Assembly (NCBI GenBank): GCA_937902275.1
Contig: CALFNW010000141.1
Coordinates: 1-56,937 of the forward strand
DNA from: UBA4717 sp002404395
GTDB lineage: Bacteria; Bacillota; Clostridia; Oscillospirales; CAG-272
Reading direction: 5' to 3'
DNA: 56,937 nt
In this document: one piece after another, positions 45,002-53,128 of the stretch
Numbering within the stretch: position 1 is the first letter of the stretch
How the letters are laid out: every line of letters starts with the position of its first letter
Notes under the pieces: model-generated
Database searches by the model: none
The model's input: only the letters and a program-made list of their open reading frames with translations
Told to the model about the DNA's origin: nothing
Translations under genes and position numbers: made by a program

Positions 45002-45865
45002 TCAACCCTCTATCATGCGTCTGAGATTATCTCTGCCACGCGAAATGCCGGCAATGCAGTCCTCACCGCCCTCGTACTCGACCGTAACATAGCCGTCATA
45101 ACCGGCACGCTTAAGTATGCTTATGCATTGTGCAACCGGAATGTCTCCTTCTCCGATCACACAGCCGTAAAGCAGATTGCAGGCGCGCGTGACGATACAG
45201 CCCGTCGGCTCCGCCTCGCCGAAACGCCGCTTTATAAAGTCCTTTGCGTGTACGTGGATCGCATACGGCGCAAGTCTCGATACCGCAAGCGTACTGTCCT
45301 CATCAACGCACGCAAAGTTTCCTATGTCAACCAAAAGTCCGAAATTATCGCGTCCCACCTCGGCAAACAGTGCCTCAACTCTCGTACTGTCCTGCGAAAT
45401 AAAGCCGTGGTTTTCGGTGCAGGTACGAATATGCTTATCCGCGGCAATATCGGCGACTGCACGGACGTTTTCAACTATGGTCGGAAGCATGGTGTAGAAC
45501 GATCTGCCGACACCCTCTCCGGTGAGGCTATGGCAGATATCGTGACGCATGATCTTCGCGCCGAGTATCTCTGCCACTTCAAGCTGACCGCGCAGTCTTT
45601 CGATCTCCCGCAGATCGCGGTCGCGGTTCCCGTTAAAAAGGTTTGCCCCGATAGTATACGCAACGACCACAATGCCGTACTTTTCACATTCCTCGCGGAT
45701 GCGCTTTGCAAGCTCCTTCTGCCCGTCAAGCGTATCGGCAAAAAGATCAATGAAGTCTATACCTTCAAACCCCATCTCATGTGCACGCAAAACGCAGTCA
45801 AGCTGTGTCATTTTTCCGTTGTTTATATACTGACTGTAAGAGTAACTGCTGACCGATAGTTTCAT
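45002..45865 (-). CDS. Sugar phosphate isomerase/epimerase-type TIM barrel protein
   Basis: A 287-residue xylose-isomerase-like (AP_endonuc_2) TIM barrel. 'MGFEGIDFIDLF', 'VVAYTIGANLFNG', 'CTENHGFISQD' (metal-binding glutamate), 'LVDIGNFACVDED' and 'HVHAKDF' (metal-binding histidine), and a final 'VTVEYEGGEDC' glutamate are the expected strands and ligands. Enzymes of this fold act as isomerases, epimerases or dehydratases on sugars and inositols. ATG 45865 follows GGAGGAG; the longer frame to 45907 is rejected. It shares a probable sugar-related role with the neighbouring aldolase but has its own promoter and converges on the AraC gene. Confidence 0.9.
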   Translation of the reverse strand: MKLSVSSYSYSQYINNGKMTQLDCVLRAHEMGFEGIDFIDLFADTLDGQKELAKRIREECEKYGIVVVAYTIGANLFNGNRDRDLREIERLRGQLEVAEILGAKIMRHDICHSLTGEGVGRSFYTMLPTIVENVRAVADIAADKHIRTCTENHGFISQDSTRVEALFAEVGRDNFGLLVDIGNFACVDEDSTLAVSRLAPYAIHVHAKDFIKRRFGEAEPTGCIVTRACNLLYGCVIGEGDIPVAQCISILKRAGYDGYVTVEYEGGEDCIAGISRGRDNLRRMIEG

Positions 45866-45934
45866 GATTTCTCCTCCGTTTTTCTCAAGGCGGTTCCGCA
45901 AGGACATCTGTGATACCTTCGCGGTGCTGCCTTA

Positions 45935-45962
45935 ATTTTAATACACGGCATAAGAAATGTAA
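45935..45962 (-). promoter_or_regulatory. Putative promoter of the TIM-barrel gene
   Basis: TTACAT, 16 nt, TAAAAT on the minus strand. A weaker match than most others here. Confidence 0.5.
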
Positions 45963-46048
45963 ATAGAAAAAAAGCTATTTTTTATATTTGAATTCGGTCA
46001 TTACTGCGTGCGGCGTGCAAACGCAGGCAAAGGCAAGTATACTGGTAC

Positions 46049-46528
46049 TCAGCAGTCCGCCTTGTAGCGTTTCTTCACTCTTGCAAGTATTTCCGCGTGA
46101 TGCTCCTCATCAAGCGCAAGACGGCTGTACAGCTGACTGAGCTTTTCGTCCGCGCACGCGGCCGCCGCACGCGCAAACTCAAGCGAAGACGCTTCCTCAG
46201 CAGCAATATCGTCCGAGAATCCGTCGGATGCTCCGCGCTTTGCGCCGACGACGGCTCCGCGAACATCAAGCGATACCCCCGAGCGATGCAGTATATGCCC
46301 GAGCATTTTAAAATGTTTGAGTTCACACACGGCAATGCAGTCATAAATATCGGCAAGTACCCTGTGCTCCTCTGCATTGACAATATTCAGGTAAAGATAT
46401 CTGTCAAATGCCGCAAGCTTTGCCGCATACAAGCGATAAAGCGTTATGATATCACGACGGTCATGCAGTGCATCCGCCTCGGGCGGATAGGCAAGCTCAA
46501 GCGAACAGTTAAAGCTCTTTTCTTCCAT
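46049..46528 (-). CDS. Ferritin-like (rubrerythrin-type) di-iron protein
   Basis: A 159-residue four-helix protein with E-x-x-H signatures: 'AEEHRVLADIYD' near 50, 'CELKHFKMLGHIL' near 70, 'EEASSLEFARAA' and 'LALDEEHHAEIL' near 143. These are the ligands of a non-heme di-iron centre, as in the rubrerythrin or bacterioferritin classes. There is no rubredoxin-like CxxC module, so if it reduces peroxide it needs a separate electron donor. ATG 46528 follows GGGG and a leader hairpin 12 nt upstream; the longer frame to 46540 starts inside that region. Probable role: oxidant defence or iron handling in an anaerobe. Confidence 0.82.
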   Translation of the reverse strand: MEEKSFNCSLELAYPPEADALHDRRDIITLYRLYAAKLAAFDRYLYLNIVNAEEHRVLADIYDCIAVCELKHFKMLGHILHRSGVSLDVRGAVVGAKRGASDGFSDDIAAEEASSLEFARAAAACADEKLSQLYSRLALDEEHHAEILARVKKRYKADC

Positions 46529-46540
46529 AACGATCCCCAT

Positions 46541-46555
46541 GCCGTCTGAGACGGC
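46541..46555 (-). repeat. Start-codon leader hairpin (GCCGTC-TCA-GACGGC)
   Basis: Perfect 6-bp stem and 3-nt loop ending 12 nt before ATG 46528. GAGCCG at its upstream edge matches the other members. Confidence 0.8.
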
Positions 46556-46848
46556 TCAAAAATATAAGCACAACTCCAATTCGGAAAGCTTGATACACGC
46601 ATCGGCTACCGCCTTGCGTGATAATATGTAAACGTTTCCCGAAAATTGCTGACGCAAAGCAAAGGTCCGCAATTCGCCAATCAAAGCTTTCGCGCGACTT
46701 TTTCCGATGAGATATGTTATTAACATATGCAGATCGGCCGCAATGTGTGACCTGTGCCGTAAAACGGAAACCGCTCGTAAACGACCGCCGAATCGACAAG
46801 ACAGGCAGCGTTCACAAAAACGTTACATTTCTTTGTGTTATCAAGGGA
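46556..46848. other. Gene-free interval between ferritin-like and GNAT genes
   Basis: About 290 nt with no convincing gene on either strand. A TATATT box (minus) near 46560 could belong to the ferritin-like gene. Nothing else is recognised. Confidence 0.4.
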
Positions 46849-46878
46849 TTGTAAACTCAGATAGCGTCATGGTATAAT
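46849..46878 (+). promoter_or_regulatory. Promoter of the GNAT gene
   Basis: TTGTAA, 18 nt, TATAAT, about 70 nt before the start codon. Confidence 0.75.
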
Positions 46879-46946
46879 TAGAAAATATACGTAATATACG
46901 AAAAAACGAAACTGCAAAAGCATTTTATGAAAAGAGGAAGTCGGCA

Positions 46947-47471
46947 ATGGAAATACGGAAAGCTCAGAAATCCGATCTCAACAGCATAGAGAAAATCTAT
47001 GAAAGGATCCACGACGGCGAAGAAAAAGGGCTGTCAACGGTCGGGTGGATCCGCAATGTTTATCCTACCGTAAAGACGGCTGAAGAAGCACTGAATCGCG
47101 GCGATCTGTTCGTTATGGCTGATGACGGTAAGATCACAGCGGCGGCAGTCATAAATCGGATCCAGGTCAAAGAATACAAAAACGCACAGTGGAAGCATGA
47201 TGCAACGGATAATGAAGTCATGGTACTGCACGCTCTTACGGTCGATCCGCTTGAAACGGGCAAAGGATACGGGCGTGCGTTTGTCGCATTTTATGAGGAT
47301 TATGCAAAAGAACACGGCTGTCCGGCTTTACGTATGGATACAAATGTAAAAAATACAAGAGCACGCAAGCTGTATCAATCGCTTGGATATGAGGAGATCG
47401 GAGTCGTGTCCTGTGTATTTAACGGTATTCCCGACGTGCAGTTAGTGTGTTTGGAAAAATATCTCGGATAA
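46947..47471 (+). CDS. GNAT family N-acetyltransferase
   Basis: A 174-residue GNAT protein beginning 'MEIRKAQKSDLNSIEKIYE'. The acetyl-CoA site is in 'VDPLETGKGYGRAFVAFYE' (G-x-G-x-G/A form), then 'LRMDTNVKNTRARKLYQSLGY' (as shorter parts 'MDTNVKNTRARKLY' and 'SLGYEEIG') is motif B. An N-terminal segment 'GLSTVGWIRNVYP' is seen in a Clostridia-specific subfamily of unknown substrate. ATG follows AGAGGAAG. It stands alone with its own promoter and terminator and is not obviously linked to its neighbours. Confidence 0.9.
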   Translation: MEIRKAQKSDLNSIEKIYERIHDGEEKGLSTVGWIRNVYPTVKTAEEALNRGDLFVMADDGKITAAAVINRIQVKEYKNAQWKHDATDNEVMVLHALTVDPLETGKGYGRAFVAFYEDYAKEHGCPALRMDTNVKNTRARKLYQSLGYEEIGVVSCVFNGIPDVQLVCLEKYLG

Positions 47472-47542
47472 GCTCTTTACCGAACCGGAACGACAGATCC
47501 GATAACAAAATATTCTGATTTTGATGTTGTTTTGACTATGCC

Positions 47543-47575
47543 AAAAACGGCGCGACCTCGGTCACGCCGTTTTTT
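47543..47575. terminator. Terminator between convergent GNAT and SleB genes
   Basis: AAAAACGGCG pairs with CGCCGTTTTT around a GACC/GGTC inner stem with one C-A mismatch; T-runs on both strands fit two-way use. Confidence 0.85.
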
Positions 47576-47614
47576 AACGCAGTTTTGAAAACACCGCTGC
47601 AAGAAGCAATGCTT

Positions 47615-48445
47615 TCAGAATTCATATCCGTTTCTGATGTTTTCTTCAATAGTTACACCGGCATAGAAAGTGGTTTCGTCGGCAACTATTTTGTCGTAAT
47701 CCATTTCGTTTGAAAGATATTTAAGAATCGCAATGTTGTTGTTCTGAAAACGGCTCTCGTTCCAGGTCGCACAAAAGTAAAGATAGTTTTCGGGCATTAC
47801 CGAAATACCGTCTGAAAATACTTCATCAACCGCGGCATAAGCTTCATTGCTCGGCTTACAGTATAAAATGTAGGGAGAGGTGGCAAACTGATATACGCGC
47901 TTACCGCCCGCCCCGAGCTTTGAGTCGTATACGACGCCGTCTACAGTGTCGGGGAAATATTCGTTTCCGAGACGATTTCTGATAACCTGCGCCACCGCAA
48001 GCATTTCGTAATACTTAAGCTCCTCTCTTTCAAACTGTTCGATATATGCATTGTTGCCGATAACTTCAAGCTGACATACCGCCGCGACCGTATCACGTTC
48101 GGCATCGGTCAGCGCGTAAGCCCTGCCGGATGAGACCGCGATCTTGTAATAGGTGCTGAGCGGTATACTTCCGAGTGCATTTATGCTCTCGGAAGCAGCG
48201 TCTCCGTCAAGCGTCTCATGAGCCGTCTTGACAATAGCGTGCACGGCATCGGCGGTATTTTCGGCAGTACCGAAATCAATACCCGTTGCAATGCGACTCG
48301 CATCGGAGACTTTAACGGATTCATGCACGGCAGGCAGTTCAAGCGTAATTCTGCCGAATCCCGAAAATGCTTCGGCGATCAACATAAATAACATCATGAA
48401 AAGCAACGTTGCCGCAATATAAATCGACTGTTTCCGTTCGGTCAT
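47615..48445 (-). CDS. SleB-type cell wall hydrolase
   Basis: A 276-residue membrane-anchored protein. An N-terminal hydrophobic helix (about residues 7-25, 'SIYIAATLLFMMLFMLIAEA') acts as anchor or signal peptide. The C-terminal half matches the Hydrolase_2/SleB domain: 'ERDTVAAVCQLEVIGNN', 'MLAVAQVIRNRLGNEYFP', 'TVDGVVYDSKLGAGGKRVYQF' (seen as 'DTVDGVVYD' and 'VYQFAT') and 'YLYFCATWNESRFQ'. SleB-class enzymes are lytic transglycosylases of spore cortex, but vegetative members exist too. I chose ATG 48445 because AAAGGA is correctly spaced from it; ATG 48454 is too close. Divergent from prsA. Confidence 0.87.
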   Translation of the reverse strand: MTERKQSIYIAATLLFMMLFMLIAEAFSGFGRITLELPAVHESVKVSDASRIATGIDFGTAENTADAVHAIVKTAHETLDGDAASESINALGSIPLSTYYKIAVSSGRAYALTDAERDTVAAVCQLEVIGNNAYIEQFEREELKYYEMLAVAQVIRNRLGNEYFPDTVDGVVYDSKLGAGGKRVYQFATSPYILYCKPSNEAYAAVDEVFSDGISVMPENYLYFCATWNESRFQNNNIAILKYLSNEMDYDKIVADETTFYAGVTIEENIRNGYEF

Positions 48446-48560
48446 ATGCTTCATTCCTTTCTTTGAGATTTGCGCACGGCTTATTGCCGCGCAAAACTTT
48501 GCGCCGACCGTAAAATTTGTCGGCTCGTATGAAAACTATGTGAAATAATATAAAAGTGTA

Positions 48561-48589
48561 TTGACTTTGCGGGTCTGCTAATGTATAAT
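48561..48589 (+). promoter_or_regulatory. Promoter of the prsA-like gene
   Basis: TTGACT, 17 nt, TATAAT, about 80 nt before the start. The leader holds a CCCCGC/GCGGGG hairpin near 48603-48619. Confidence 0.85.
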
Positions 48590-48668
48590 TTATACGGTTT
48601 GACCCCGCTTTTGCGGGGAAACTGCATTTATTATTTGGGGAATATAAATTCCCGGGAAGGACGTTTCA

Positions 48669-49757
48669 ATGATAAGAAACAATCTGAAAAGACTGCTTGC
48701 GCTCATGCTTGTGATCGTAATGCTCGTTTGCACAGCATCATGCGGAGCCGATAAGACGAACAACGGTGACAGTAATACACCGAATGCTTCGCTCGACGGA
48801 CTCACCGACGATACGGTGGTTGCAACCTTAAACGGTCACGACCTCACATACGGTATGTACCGCTATCTCTACCTCACAATTGAGAACAACTACCTCTCAA
48901 GCGACGCGGATTTTCTGAAGAACAACGAAAACGCTGAGGAAACTCTCAAGAATGAAGCCATCTATGCGGCGGCTCAGTTCTATGCGATCAAGGATGAAGC
49001 AGCTAAAAACAGCGTTACGCTTTCCGAATCGGATATCTCCGAGATCGACAGCTACATCAATATGTTCAAGTCAAGTTCGGAAGATTTTGACGCAACGCTC
49101 AGAGAGATCAACCTCACCGAGGCGCTCTACAGAGAATTTCTTGAAATCACTACGCTTGAAAACAATCTGATCGCCAAGGTCTACGAGGATCCTTCGATCG
49201 TCGGAATCAACAAGTCCGATATCGTTGATAAGCTCATGAGCGACGAGTATGTGAGAGTAATGCATATTCTCTACGCCGATAAAGCAACTGCCGAAGGCGT
49301 GCTTGAACAGGCAAAGAACGCTACCGACGAAGAATTCTATGAGCTTGCACAGGAAGCGGAAGACACCGGAATGATCGGCAACAAAGGCGGCTACTACTTC
49401 ACATATGATGAAATGGTAAAGCCCTTTGAAGAAGCAAGCTTCGCACTCAAGGAGGGTGAGACCAGCGATCTCGTTCAGAGCGATTACGGATATCATATAA
49501 TCCGCCGCCTCGAAAAGGATAAAGCTTACGTCGAAGAAAACATCGACACGCTTTCTCAGAGATTCCTCCAGGTTGAATATTACAAGCAGCTTGATGCGCT
49601 CGCTGATGATATCACGGAAAACAAAGTAGAAACCAAGGATATTCTCGCAAGCCTGAACAGCTCAAACATTACGCCTCTCGAAGCTCCCAAGGCAGATTCC
49701 GAATCGGTTTCCGACTCTGAATCCGACTCGACCTCCGAAAGCGTGATCGAGGGTTAA
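48669..49757 (+). CDS. prsA: PrsA-like lipoprotein peptidyl-prolyl isomerase
   Basis: An extracytoplasmic folding factor anchored by lipid. The 362 residues start with a lipoprotein signal peptide: positive 'MIRNNLKR', a hydrophobic core, and the lipobox 'TASC' with Cys25. A SurA-N-like helical region follows, then a parvulin domain at about 185-300 ('VRVMHILYADKATAEGVL', 'GMIGNKGGYYFTYDEM', 'FEEASFALKEGETSD', 'SDYGYHIIRRLE'). The Ser/Asp/Glu-rich C-terminal tail (about 335-362) is low-complexity. It needs Lgt, encoded at 9639. It is divergent from the SleB-type hydrolase, so both serve the cell surface. ATG follows GGAAGGA. Confidence 0.92.
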   Translation: MIRNNLKRLLALMLVIVMLVCTASCGADKTNNGDSNTPNASLDGLTDDTVVATLNGHDLTYGMYRYLYLTIENNYLSSDADFLKNNENAEETLKNEAIYAAAQFYAIKDEAAKNSVTLSESDISEIDSYINMFKSSSEDFDATLREINLTEALYREFLEITTLENNLIAKVYEDPSIVGINKSDIVDKLMSDEYVRVMHILYADKATAEGVLEQAKNATDEEFYELAQEAEDTGMIGNKGGYYFTYDEMVKPFEEASFALKEGETSDLVQSDYGYHIIRRLEKDKAYVEENIDTLSQRFLQVEYYKQLDALADDITENKVETKDILASLNSSNITPLEAPKADSESVSDSESDSTSESVIEG

Positions 49758-49780
49758 GCGTATAAAACACGAAATACCCG

Positions 49781-49803
49781 AGTCCGCCGCATTGCGGCGG
49801 ACT
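49781..49803. terminator. Terminator between convergent prsA and mrnC
   Basis: AGTCCGCCGC (49781-49790) pairs perfectly with GCGGCGGACT (49794-49803), loop ATT, followed by TTTT on the plus strand. Confidence 0.9.
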
Positions 49804-49814
49804 TTTTGTTTTCG

Positions 49815-50252
49815 CTAATTGTCCGACTCAAGCGAGTTTATCACATCGGCATATGCCAAATTAAAAAGCTCGCGTTTACGCTCGTTTTTCTCCGTCAGCT
49901 CAAGATATCCGAACAGCGCTTCAAATCCGGTCGCACGGTGATATTCGCTCACGGTCGCGCTTTTCGGGGTTTTTACATTTGCATTTCTGCCGCGTTTGAA
50001 ATAAGCAAGCTCCTCAGGCTCAAGCAAGCCCTCGATCTTCGAAAACGCCACGCTTTGAGCGGTCGCCTTTACAAATCGAAGGGCATTTTTATTCAGCGAT
50101 GCGCTGTCATACATTCCGAGTCCGATGAGATATTCCCTCACCATCAACTCGATCACACAGTCGCCGAGATAGGCAAGCGCCATGCCGGTAAGCTCATTCG
50201 GGAGCCGCCGTTTTACATTTTTGTCTGCGCTTGTGTTTTCAATCGTATTCAT
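49815..50252 (-). CDS. mrnC: Mini-ribonuclease 3 (Mini-III)
   Basis: A 145-residue RNase III-like enzyme without a double-stranded RNA-binding domain; in Bacillus it trims 23S rRNA ends. 'ALAYLGDCVIELMVREYL' is the RNase III signature, and 'RRGRNANVKTPKSATVSEYH' (visible as 'RGRNANVKTPKSATVSEYHR') and 'ATGFEALFGYLEL' are typical Mini-III blocks. ATG 50252 follows AGGAG; the frame upstream to 50288 is not conserved in character. The gene often sits next to cysS, but not here: it converges on prsA and is divergent from the decarboxylase beta gene. Confidence 0.93.
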   Translation of the reverse strand: MNTIENTSADKNVKRRLPNELTGMALAYLGDCVIELMVREYLIGLGMYDSASLNKNALRFVKATAQSVAFSKIEGLLEPEELAYFKRGRNANVKTPKSATVSEYHRATGFEALFGYLELTEKNERKRELFNLAYADVINSLESDN

Positions 50253-50339
50253 GCGCGATTCGGCTCCTTTTTTGTTGTCATATTGCACAAATTCATTGAA
50301 AACAACCGAAATTCAGCCGCTTTTTCAATGAACGGTTCA

Positions 50340-50368
50340 ATTGTAGCAGATATCGGAGCACATTTCAA
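50340..50368 (-). promoter_or_regulatory. Promoter of mrnC
   Basis: TTGAAA, 17 nt, TACAAT on the minus strand, about 90 nt before the start. Confidence 0.75.
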
Positions 50369-50531
50369 CTCCAATAAATGCCAAAATGCAATGGCAAAGG
50401 GCGTGCAGATTTGTGCATTTTATCAAAAATATTCCGTTGAAGTTTGTCCTTGCAAACCCGTTATACATCAAAATATACATATATTTTTCCGGTATTTTCC
50501 ACTCACATATTTTATTCGTTTAAAATGTCAA

Positions 50532-50560
50532 TTGACTTTTATCCCCTTTATTGGTTATAC
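50532..50560 (+). promoter_or_regulatory. Promoter of the decarboxylase beta gene
   Basis: TTGACT, 17 nt, TTATAC, 46 nt before the ATG. Confidence 0.75.
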
Positions 50561-50606
50561 TTAAAAATACGTTAATTTATATGTATATGAAAGGAATTTC
50601 GGAACA

Positions 50607-51755
50607 ATGAACGACCTGCTCGGCACGCTGTTCGAAAATTTCGCCAACATTACATGGGAACAAGTGGTAATGTGGGTGATCGGCGCAATACTTATTTATC
50701 TGGCAATCAAAAAAGAAATGGAGCCCGCATTGCTGTTACCGATGGGCTTCGGTGCGATCCTTGTCAATCTTCCGATGTCGGGAGCCGTCAATCAGAACGT
50801 GAACGGCGTTACCGAGATCGGTATAATAGACGAACTGTTTAACTTCGGTATTGATAACGAGCTGTTCCCGCTGCTTTTATTCATCGGAATCGGCGCAATG
50901 ATCGACTTCGGTCCGCTGCTCAACGATCCGAAACTGTTACTGTTCGGCGCGGCAGCGCAGTTCGGCATCTTCATGACGATAAGTCTTGCCTCATTGCTCG
51001 GCTTCACCCTTCAGGAATCGGCTTCGATCGGTATAATCGGCGCCGCCGACGGTCCTACCTCAATATTTGTTGCTAATCATTACCTCGGCGAAGGCGCGAA
51101 TCTTATGGGTCCGATAATCGTTTGCGCGTACTCGTATATGGCGCTCGTGCCGATAGTACAGCCGCCGATCATCAAACTTGTTACCACAAAGAAAGAACGT
51201 CTGATCCGTATGCCTTACGAGCAAAAGAACGTATCAAAGGTCGCTCGTATAATCTTCCCGATCGCCGTAACCGCGATAACCGGACTTTTCGCTCCGAAAG
51301 CGGTCGCGCTTGTCGGTTTCCTGATGTTCGGCAACCTTATCCGTGAATGCGGCGTGCTCAATTCGCTCTCTGAGACCGCGCAGAATAACCTCGCAAATCT
51401 CATAACGCTCCTGCTCGGCATCACGGTCGCCTCGAAAATGCGTGCCGAGGATTTTGTAAACATAGCAACGCTCAAGATCCTTTTGCTCGGACTGTTCGCT
51501 TTCGTATTTGATACGATCGGCGGCGTGCTCTTTGCAAAACTCATAAATCTGTTCTCAAAGAAGAAAATAAACCCGATGATCGGCGCCGCCGGTATATCGG
51601 CGTTCCCGATGTCTGCACGCGTAGTTCACAAAATGGGACTTGCCGAGGACAATCAGAACTTCCTGCTCATGCATTCGATCGGTACGAATGTATCAGGTCA
51701 GATCGCTTCGGTCATCGCCGGCGGTCTCATTCTTAACCTGATCGATAAGTTTTAA
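50607..51755 (+). CDS. Sodium ion-translocating decarboxylase beta subunit (OadB/GcdB/MmdB family)
   Basis: A 382-residue membrane protein that couples decarboxylation of a biotin-bound carboxyl group to Na+ export. 'GIIGAADGPTSIF' (142-154) holds the essential aspartate, D149 or next to it, and 'GLTEIGIIDELFNFGI'-like 'VTEIGIIDELFNFGI' and 'GTNVSGQIASVIAGG' are family blocks. About nine to eleven helices. ATG follows AAAGGAA. Only a 41-residue membrane peptide follows; no carboxyltransferase alpha or biotin carrier gene is adjacent. The decarboxylated acid (oxaloacetate, methylmalonyl-CoA or glutaconyl-CoA) therefore cannot be deduced. Confidence 0.93.
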   Translation: MNDLLGTLFENFANITWEQVVMWVIGAILIYLAIKKEMEPALLLPMGFGAILVNLPMSGAVNQNVNGVTEIGIIDELFNFGIDNELFPLLLFIGIGAMIDFGPLLNDPKLLLFGAAAQFGIFMTISLASLLGFTLQESASIGIIGAADGPTSIFVANHYLGEGANLMGPIIVCAYSYMALVPIVQPPIIKLVTTKKERLIRMPYEQKNVSKVARIIFPIAVTAITGLFAPKAVALVGFLMFGNLIRECGVLNSLSETAQNNLANLITLLLGITVASKMRAEDFVNIATLKILLLGLFAFVFDTIGGVLFAKLINLFSKKKINPMIGAAGISAFPMSARVVHKMGLAEDNQNFLLMHSIGTNVSGQIASVIAGGLILNLIDKF

Positions 51756-51775
51756 CGTAAACGAAGGAGCACATC

Positions 51776-51901
51776 ATGAATACAGAAGCTTTTCTCGCAA
51801 CCCTTCCGATAATGGGTAAAGGTATGCTCGGCATATTCGTTGTCGCCGCGCTCATCGTGTTGGCAATGTATCTGTTACGTATGCTCGGAACCAAAAAGTA
51901 A
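51776..51901 (+). CDS. 41-residue OadG-like small membrane subunit
   Basis: A short open frame starting at ATG 51776 with AAGGAG 8 nt upstream, 20 nt after the beta-subunit stop. The product begins 'MNTEAFLATLPIMGKGMLGI', has one hydrophobic helix ('LGIFVVAALIVLAMYLL') and ends basic ('RMLGTKK'). Position and form match the small gamma/delta-type membrane subunits of Na+ decarboxylases, which tether the soluble and membrane parts, but it lacks their long periplasmic or zinc-binding tail. It is followed by a strong terminator, so it is the last gene of a two-gene unit. The link to OadG is inferred from context. Confidence 0.8.
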   Translation: MNTEAFLATLPIMGKGMLGIFVVAALIVLAMYLLRMLGTKK

Positions 51902-51925
51902 GCTGTCGCAAAAACTGACAGACAC

Positions 51926-51989
51926 AAATCCCCGAACCGAATATGCCGCAATCGCTCAAAACTTGCAGGCGTATTTGGTTCGGGGATTT
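51926..51989 (+). terminator. Terminator of the decarboxylase beta operon
   Basis: AAATCCCCGAACC pairs with GGTTCGGGGATTT across a long loop that can extend the stem (ATATGCC with GGCGTAT, one G-T pair); TTTTGTTTTG follows. Confidence 0.85.
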
Positions 51990-52043
51990 TGTTTTGCACT
52001 GCACAGTACATACGGCACCTATACACACTGCGCTTTTTGTCTA

Positions 52044-52072
52044 TTGACATTTTTCGCGCTTTATTTTATAAT
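52044..52072 (+). promoter_or_regulatory. Promoter of the lipid kinase gene
   Basis: TTGACA, 17 nt, TATAAT: exact consensus, 36 nt before ATG 52108. Confidence 0.9.
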
Positions 52073-52107
52073 ATGAAGGATCCAGATATATGAAAGGTGC
52101 TTGCAAT

Positions 52108-53061
52108 ATGAAATATATATTTGTAATTAACCCTAAAGCCGGACCGAAAAATGCTACTGCTGACATAAAAAATATGCTTGAGCGCTCTAATCGGAGCGAC
52201 TCATGCGAATATTACGTGACAAAATGCGCGAATGACGCGGCATCGTATGTATCGAAATACGCCGACGATCATTATAACGAAGAATTATGCTTCGTCGCCT
52301 GCGGCGGTGATGGAACGCTTAACGAAGTCGCAACCGGTGCGGTAGGCCATAAAAACGCCGCTGTTGCAGTTTTCCCGGTCGGAAGCGGAAACGACTTTGT
52401 TAAATACTTCGGAGGCAAGGAGGCGTTTCTCGACGTCGACGCACTCTTTGAAGGCTGCCCTGAAGATATAGACATACTGAAGATCGACGACCGCTATTCT
52501 GTCAATGTCTGCAACTTCGGATTTGATACCACGGTCGCGGATACGATGCAGAAAGTAAAACGATATCCGATAATCGGCGGCTCAAACGCTTATTATTGCG
52601 GTATTGCCAAGGCACTTATGACTTCAATGAAAAATCGTTGCAAAATATACGCTGACGGAAAATTACTCAATCCGAGCGGAAAGATATTGCTCTGCACTCT
52701 CGCAAACGGCTCTCACGTCGGCGGAAGCTTTAATTGTGCTCCTCGCAGTGACTGCACCGACGGTCTCATAGAAGTCTGCGTAGTAGATCCCATACACCTG
52801 CCGAAATTTCTGAAGCTGCTGCCCTTTTACGAACGCGGCACTCATCTCGACGCGCCCGAATTTGAAGGCATACTTACATATACACGCGCAAAGTCCGTGC
52901 GTATCGAAGCGCCCGAGGGCTTCCGCATTTCTCTTGACGGGGAGCTTGCGGCGAAAAACGAAGTGACGGTCGAATGTCTGAACCGCGCAGTGCGGTTGAT
53001 GATACCGCGCGGAGCGCACAAAGCAAACCGCACTGCCGCACACGAAGCCGTCAACGCCTGA
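52108..53061 (+). CDS. Diacylglycerol kinase-like lipid kinase (DagK/YegS family)
   Basis: A 317-residue cytoplasmic lipid kinase of the DAGK catalytic domain family, which recycles diacylglycerol to phosphatidate. 'FVINPKAGPKN' is the start strand, 'CGGDGTLNEVATG' (65-77) is the nucleotide-binding motif, and 'FPVGSGNDFVKYF' (89-101) is the family hallmark; the second domain contains 'NFGFDTTVAD' and 'DGLIEVCVVD'. ATG 52108 follows AAAGGTG. A short protein gene (53129) follows 67 nt later and may be cotranscribed. Diacylglycerol is a by-product of lipoteichoic acid synthesis, which fits Gram-positive envelope biology. Confidence 0.93.
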   Translation: MKYIFVINPKAGPKNATADIKNMLERSNRSDSCEYYVTKCANDAASYVSKYADDHYNEELCFVACGGDGTLNEVATGAVGHKNAAVAVFPVGSGNDFVKYFGGKEAFLDVDALFEGCPEDIDILKIDDRYSVNVCNFGFDTTVADTMQKVKRYPIIGGSNAYYCGIAKALMTSMKNRCKIYADGKLLNPSGKILLCTLANGSHVGGSFNCAPRSDCTDGLIEVCVVDPIHLPKFLKLLPFYERGTHLDAPEFEGILTYTRAKSVRIEAPEGFRISLDGELAAKNEVTVECLNRAVRLMIPRGAHKANRTAAHEAVNA

Positions 53062-53102
53062 TATGCTGCGATGAATTACACTGCATAAATTATCAAATCT
53101 GA

Positions 53103-53115
53103 GCCGCACAGCGGC
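53103..53115 (+). repeat. Start-codon leader hairpin (GCCGC-ACA-GCGGC)
   Basis: 5-bp perfect stem, 3-nt loop, ending 13 nt before ATG 53129. No Shine-Dalgarno sequence lies in between (AACTATATAATGT). Confidence 0.65.
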
Positions 53116-53128
53116 AACTATATAATGT

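Larger units (their letters stand above)
50253..50606. other. Divergent promoter region of mrnC and the decarboxylase beta gene
   Basis: 354 nt, AT-rich, with two outward promoters (50340-50368 and 50532-50560). No gene, riboswitch or strong hairpin was recognised in it. Confidence 0.6.

Noticed and set aside
7885..46555. Leader hairpins as transcription terminators or REP-type intergenic repeats
   Set aside because: They have no T-run, lie at a fixed short distance before start codons, and vary in sequence while keeping pairing, which fits neither terminators nor simple repeat copies.
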